Assembly (NCBI RefSeq): GCF_003024235.1
Contig: NZ_KZ679087.1
Coordinates: 124,001 to 188,000, forward strand
Source: Arenimonas caeni
GTDB taxonomy: Bacteria > Pseudomonadota > Gammaproteobacteria > Xanthomonadales > Xanthomonadaceae
DNA: 64,000 nucleotides
Reading direction: 5' to 3'
The stretch's first letter is position 1, and each line of letters opens with the position of its first letter. Positions 61,362 to 64,000 of the stretch are shown here, piece after piece. Both the position numbers and the translations under genes were made by a program. The notes below the pieces were generated by a model. It worked only from the letters and a program-made list of their open reading frames with translations. It searched no databases and had not been told where the DNA came from.

Positions 61362-62751
61362 GCTTGATCTCTCGGGTCAGGATGTGGAGCTTCTGGCCCT
61401 CGAGGACCAGCGCGGGATTGAGCGGCGGTTCGGCCACCGTGGCCAGCCACGGGAACCGCCGGCGCAGGCGCGCCTGCAGGCGACGGCTGTTCGCCTGGGC
61501 CATGTGGCCTCGGTAGCTGGCCCAGACGGCGCCCACGTGGCGCAGCTCGGCCGGCGTGGCCACGACGCAGCCGGGCTGCACGTGACGTTGCTCCCAGGCG
61601 GCCAGGGCGGCACGGGCATGGGAGACCACGCGCCGGCGCACCAGGGTGTGCGTAGGGCGGACCACGTAGCCTAGGAAGTCGATGCCGGCCTCGAGCGGCT
61701 TGAGCCGCACGTCGGCCTTGAGGCGCAGCTGCAGGTGGTCAGCGAGGAAGCGCTCGATCCGTGCCTGCCAGTCGGCCAGCTGCACGCGGTCCTGGTGCAC
61801 CAGCACGAAATCGTCGACGTAGCGCAGGTAGCGCGGCGCCTTGAGCACGTGCTTCACGAACTGGTCGAGCTGGTCGAGGTAGACGTTCGCGAAGAATTGG
61901 CTGCTGAGGTTGCCGATCGGCAGGCCGCAGCCGGGTGCTGCATTCTCCAGCTGCTTGTGCGGTGGCACGGCGGCGCGCTCGGCCGTGCTGGCGCGATACG
62001 TGACGCCGGCGGCCAGCGGCGATCGGCGCAGCAGCGCGTGGGTCGTGGCCTGCACCACGGGCGGCAGGCCGTTGCGCACGATTCGGCGCTTGAGCAGCTG
62101 CCAGAGCGTCGGTCGGTGGATCGAGTTGAAGAAGTTATGCACGTCGAGCTGCAGGTACCAGCCGCCGCCTTGGCCGCTGTGGACCTGGCGGACGAACTGC
62201 TGCAGGCGCCGCACCGCCGCGTGCGTGCCCTTGCCGCGGCGGTTGGCGAAGCTGTCGTGGATGAAGGTGGGCTCGTAGATGGCCTCGAGCTGGGGCACCA
62301 GCCAGTGGTGCACCACGCGATCGGCGAAGTCGGGCGCGTGGATCTCGCGCGCCTTCGGCCGAGCCGCGATGAAACAGGTCGACGGCCGCGGCGACCAGGC
62401 AGCCGCGCTGAGCTCGGCCTGCAGCTGCAGCAGCCCGTCGATCCACTGCGCGTCGAAGCGCAGCTGGTTCACGCTGGGCTGTTTCCCGCGGCGGGCTTCC
62501 TGCCACGCCGCGTGGAGTGAGCGAAGGGAGACCTCCCTGCCTCCCGGCCCCTGGAACTCACCGGGCGCCGGCGACGCCGAGCGCACCGCCCGCACGAAGC
62601 AGCGGTTGTCGTGGTCGTTGTTGTTGACGTTGCCGTTGTTGAAGTCGACGCACCAGGACGCGCCCGCGCGCCAGGCGCAGGGCGAATCCGTGTCCCCGGA
62701 CACTTGCGACCTGGCCGCGCATCCCGTGCTGGCGTAGCGGGGCTTCGTCAT
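61351..62751 (-). CDS. DGR-type reverse transcriptase
   Basis: A reverse transcriptase of the diversity-generating retroelement class. Catalytic Asp203 lies in QLDVHNFFNS and YVDD at 311-314. GLPIGNLSSQFFANVYLD has the IGxxxSQ form special to DGR enzymes, in place of the QGxxxSP of group II intron RTs. The open frame from ATG 62751 (466 residues) includes the template repeat as residues 23-64, and that ATG overlaps the avd stop (ATGA). The functional RT may begin later (for example GTG codons near residues 53-56 or 94), since the RT fold starts around residue 75. Confidence 0.93.
   Translation of the reverse strand: MTKPRYASTGCAARSQVSGDTDSPCAWRAGASWCVDFNNGNVNNNDHDNRCFVRAVRSASPAPGEFQGPGGREVSLRSLHAAWQEARRGKQPSVNQLRFDAQWIDGLLQLQAELSAAAWSPRPSTCFIAARPKAREIHAPDFADRVVHHWLVPQLEAIYEPTFIHDSFANRRGKGTHAAVRRLQQFVRQVHSGQGGGWYLQLDVHNFFNSIHRPTLWQLLKRRIVRNGLPPVVQATTHALLRRSPLAAGVTYRASTAERAAVPPHKQLENAAPGCGLPIGNLSSQFFANVYLDQLDQFVKHVLKAPRYLRYVDDFVLVHQDRVQLADWQARIERFLADHLQLRLKADVRLKPLEAGIDFLGYVVRPTHTLVRRRVVSHARAALAAWEQRHVQPGCVVATPAELRHVGAVWASYRGHMAQANSRRLQARLRRRFPWLATVAEPPLNPALVLEGQKLHILTREIKHEQ
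62560..62684 (-). repeat. DGR template repeat (TR)
   Basis: 125 nt that align without gaps to 63222-63346. On the coding strand it holds 18 adenines, concentrated in seven AAC codons plus GAC and CAC (reading DFNNGNVNNNDHDN). The GC-rich last part (62560-62590) is identical in both repeats and is the likely homing-initiation region. It lies between avd and the RT core, the usual DGR position. Confidence 0.95.
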
Positions 62752-63182
62752 GGCTTGGCCCTCGAGGGGCGGCCCGGGTACTCAGTTCCATGCCGCGCTC
62801 CCGGGCCGCGATGGCGGCCGGGACTCTGGGCTTTGGGGGATTGCAGATCCTTCCACCAGCCGCCCGCCTGGGCGCCGAGGCCATGGGCCTGGCGGGCCAG
62901 CTGGTCGAACTGCCCGAAGCTGCGGAACGCCTGCAGGCGCTTGCCCAGCTGCAGCAGCACCTTCAGGCGCTGCACGCCCTCGACGAGGGCGCGCACGTGC
63001 TCGAGGCGACGGCTCGGTTCCAGCCACGCGAGCGTGGCCACGGTGGCCAACTGCAACGCGACCTCGCGCAGATCCTTGCCGGCCCCGTACTTGTGGCAGC
63101 GGGGCCATCCGCGCACGGCGAGCTCGACGTCGAGCAGAAGGCGCTCGGCGGCTTTGACGATTGGCGGCGCGAAGTGGCCCAT
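62748..63182 (-). CDS. avd: DGR accessory variability determinant (Avd)
   Basis: A 144-residue basic helical protein of the Avd four-helix-bundle family, which forms a pentamer that binds the RT and template RNA for mutagenic cDNA synthesis. Typical segments are LLLDVELAVRGWPRCHKYGA, LRVEVLQLA-type helix 2, VQRLKVLLQLGKRLQAFRSF and FDQLARQA. A basic, probably disordered tail of about 35 residues follows GGWWKDL. It begins 33 bp after the target gene and its stop overlaps the RT-frame ATG. Confidence 0.9.
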   Translation of the reverse strand: MGHFAPPIVKAAERLLLDVELAVRGWPRCHKYGAGKDLREVALQLATVATLAWLEPSRRLEHVRALVEGVQRLKVLLQLGKRLQAFRSFGQFDQLARQAHGLGAQAGGWWKDLQSPKAQSPGRHRGPGARHGTEYPGRPSRAKP

Positions 63183-63215
63183 GGTCGTGGTCTCAGGGGG
63201 CGGTCAAAGGGTCAA

Positions 63216-63818
63216 TTACTGACCGGGCGCCGGCGACGCCGAGCGCACCGCCCGCACGAAGCAGCGGCTGCCGTGGTCGTGGTAGTCGACGACGCCGAAG
63301 TTGAAGAAGACGCACCAGGACGCGCCCGCGCGCCAGGCGCAGGGCGTGCTGGTCCAGTACCAGTCGTCGGTGCGCGTGTCGCCGAAGAAGACGGGATCGG
63401 CGGCGGGCTTGTGGCGGCTGAGGTCGAGAATCGACTCGAGCTCGGCGCGGGTCGGCAGGCGCCAGTCGCCGTGGCCCGCCAGATCGAAGGCCTGGCAGGC
63501 CTTCTCGGCGGCGGCGTAGTCGACCAGGCCCTCGCTGAGCGTGCCGGACCACTGGAGGCCGGTCTGGTTGTCCAGGACCGCGGCGAAGGTGGCGGTGTCG
63601 GCCGGCAGGGGGTTGCCGGCGGCGTCGAGCTTCATGAAGCGAGCCTTCGGTTCTGCAGGCGCGCCTCGAAAGATTTCGCCGCTGGCAAAGTCGCCGGCGC
63701 GGCAGCGATGGGGCCACCGCCCGAAACCTGGCGCTTTCAGTTCGGCGTGCGTGGGGGCTTGCAACGCATCGATCTCGATCGTGCGCGTGCCATCGGGGCT
63801 GTCGATGATGGTGATCAC
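63216..63818 (-). CDS. DGR target protein with DUF1566 (C-type-lectin-fold) variable domain
   Basis: A 200-residue protein. Residues 1-70 are an N-terminal region of unknown role; 80-198 form a DUF1566/Lcl-type domain (NQTGLQWSG, GHGDWRLPTRAELESILDLS, DWYWTSTP, CFVRAVRS), a C-type-lectin fold able to carry hypervariable binding sites. The variable repeat covers residues 158-199. The variable positions lie in WCVFFNFGVVDYHDHGSR. No signal peptide. The GTG start at 63818 overlaps the stop of the Lys-rich gene (GTGA). Ligand unknown; if the element is a phage, a receptor-binding role is likely. Confidence 0.92.
   Translation of the reverse strand: MITIIDSPDGTRTIEIDALQAPTHAELKAPGFGRWPHRCRAGDFASGEIFRGAPAEPKARFMKLDAAGNPLPADTATFAAVLDNQTGLQWSGTLSEGLVDYAAAEKACQAFDLAGHGDWRLPTRAELESILDLSRHKPAADPVFFGDTRTDDWYWTSTPCAWRAGASWCVFFNFGVVDYHDHGSRCFVRAVRSASPAPGQ
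63222..63346 (-). repeat. DGR variable repeat (VR)
   Basis: The 3' end of the target gene; identical in length to the template repeat with 11 substitutions. On the coding strand ten of these are at template adenines (A to T five, A to G four, A to C one) and one is G to T. Codons changed include AAC to TTC, GTC, GAC, TAC, CAC and AGC. The stop codon lies one codon beyond the repeat. Confidence 0.95.
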
Positions 63819-64000
63819 TTCTTGGCTCCCTTCTTCGTGGTGGCCTTGGCGGCTGGCTTGACCGTCTTCTTAGCGGTGGTGGACTTCTTGGGTGTCGCCT
63901 TCTTGGCGTGCTTCTTGGGCTTCGTCGCCGGCTTGGCCTTTGCCGGCGCCTTCGGCTTAACGCCCACGGCGTAGCCCGGGCCGCGCAGGACCTTCGGCAG
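63815..64000 (-). CDS. C-terminal end of a Lys/Ala/Thr-rich protein (runs off right edge)
   Basis: The last 61 residues of an open frame, with about 40% Lys and many Ala, Thr and Pro (KKHAKKATPKKSTTAKKTV), like histone H1 or the basic tails of some phage proteins. It starts LPKVLRGPGYAVGVKP at the window edge. The stop overlaps the target gene's GTG by 4 nt, so both are translated together. Function cannot be told from the tail. Confidence 0.65.
   Translation of the reverse strand: MPKVLRGPGYAVGVKPKAPAKAKPATKPKKHAKKATPKKSTTAKKTVKPAAKATTKKGAKK

Larger units (their letters stand above)
59117..64000. mobile_element. Integrated element (prophage or island) with DGR, partial
   Basis: It begins at the 3' end of tRNA-fMet and continues beyond the right edge. 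All its genes read toward the tRNA on the minus strand: Lys-rich protein, DGR target, Avd, RT, two small unknown proteins and the serine recombinase, with overlaps or short gaps suggesting one transcript. No capsid, tail or conjugation gene is visible in this part, so phage versus island cannot be decided. Confidence 0.75.

Noticed and set aside
63183..63215. A cruciform/hairpin after the variable repeat, as in some DGRs
   Set aside because: I looked between the target stop and avd and found no convincing stem-loop; only a short direct repeat of TTGACC is present.
62560..63346. TR and VR as an ordinary gene-fragment duplication
   Set aside because: Ten of eleven differences fall on template adenines, which ordinary divergence would not produce, and Avd and a DGR-class RT are adjacent.

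Overview
The window is a GC-rich (about 70%) gammaproteobacterial chromosome segment. The gene order prmB-aroC-asd-fimV-truA-trpFBA-accD and glmM...tpiA-secG-tRNA-Leu-nuoA..N is the one I know from Xanthomonadales. An ACE-like M2 dipeptidase, PurT and GTAGGAGC-type REP palindromes fit Xanthomonadaceae/Lysobacteraceae or a near relative. The genus cannot be fixed from sequence alone.

Layout. 1-3.8 kb: 5' end of parC, a TPR-GGDEF diguanylate cyclase and a Bcr/CflA-type efflux pump. 3.8-5.0 kb: a complete IS110-family element inserted in a REP palindrome, with a bridge-RNA region whose guide segments can be read. 5.1-10.2 kb: M2 peptidase, then an operon GNAT-minC-minD-minE-HExxH protein. 10.3-12.1 kb: a DesK/NarL-type two-component pair. 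12.2-19.3 kb: an SRPBCC protein and a Gld-like ABC cluster (ATPase, permease, GldG-like, DUF4340), DUF423 and an AlkA-like glycosylase. 19.3-29.3 kb: a mostly minus-strand run with an M15 peptidase, a lipase-like hydrolase, an SPFH/RHH/PH-domain membrane operon, purT on the plus strand, an EEP lipoprotein, bpt, psd and a SCO1 protein. 29.3-43.6 kb: housekeeping genes for translation-factor methylation, aromatic and Asp-family amino acids, tryptophan, fatty acids and cell wall, then a 2OG oxygenase, an SDR and tpiA. 43.6-59.0 kb: secG, tRNA-Leu(GAG) and the complete fourteen-gene complex I operon nuoA-N. 59.04-59.12 kb: initiator tRNA-fMet.

From 59,117 to the right edge is an integrated mobile element (prophage or island; its far end is not in the window). 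A large serine recombinase gene runs into the antisense strand of tRNA-fMet and stops inside the anticodon. Upstream of it in the same orientation is a complete diversity-generating retroelement (DGR): a DUF1566/C-type-lectin-fold target protein with a C-terminal variable repeat, Avd, the template repeat and a DGR reverse transcriptase. Template and variable repeats are 125 nt, align without gaps and differ at 11 positions, 10 of them template adenines. This is the classic signature of adenine-directed mutagenic retrohoming.

Two RNA-guided or RNA-templated systems are thus present: the IS110 bridge-RNA element, readable down to individual guides and core dinucleotide, and the DGR. Both belong to described classes. 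The individual copies, the readable donor and target guides, the template repeat lying in frame inside the RT reading frame, and the tRNA-anticodon/recombinase-stop overlap are the parts most worth following up.
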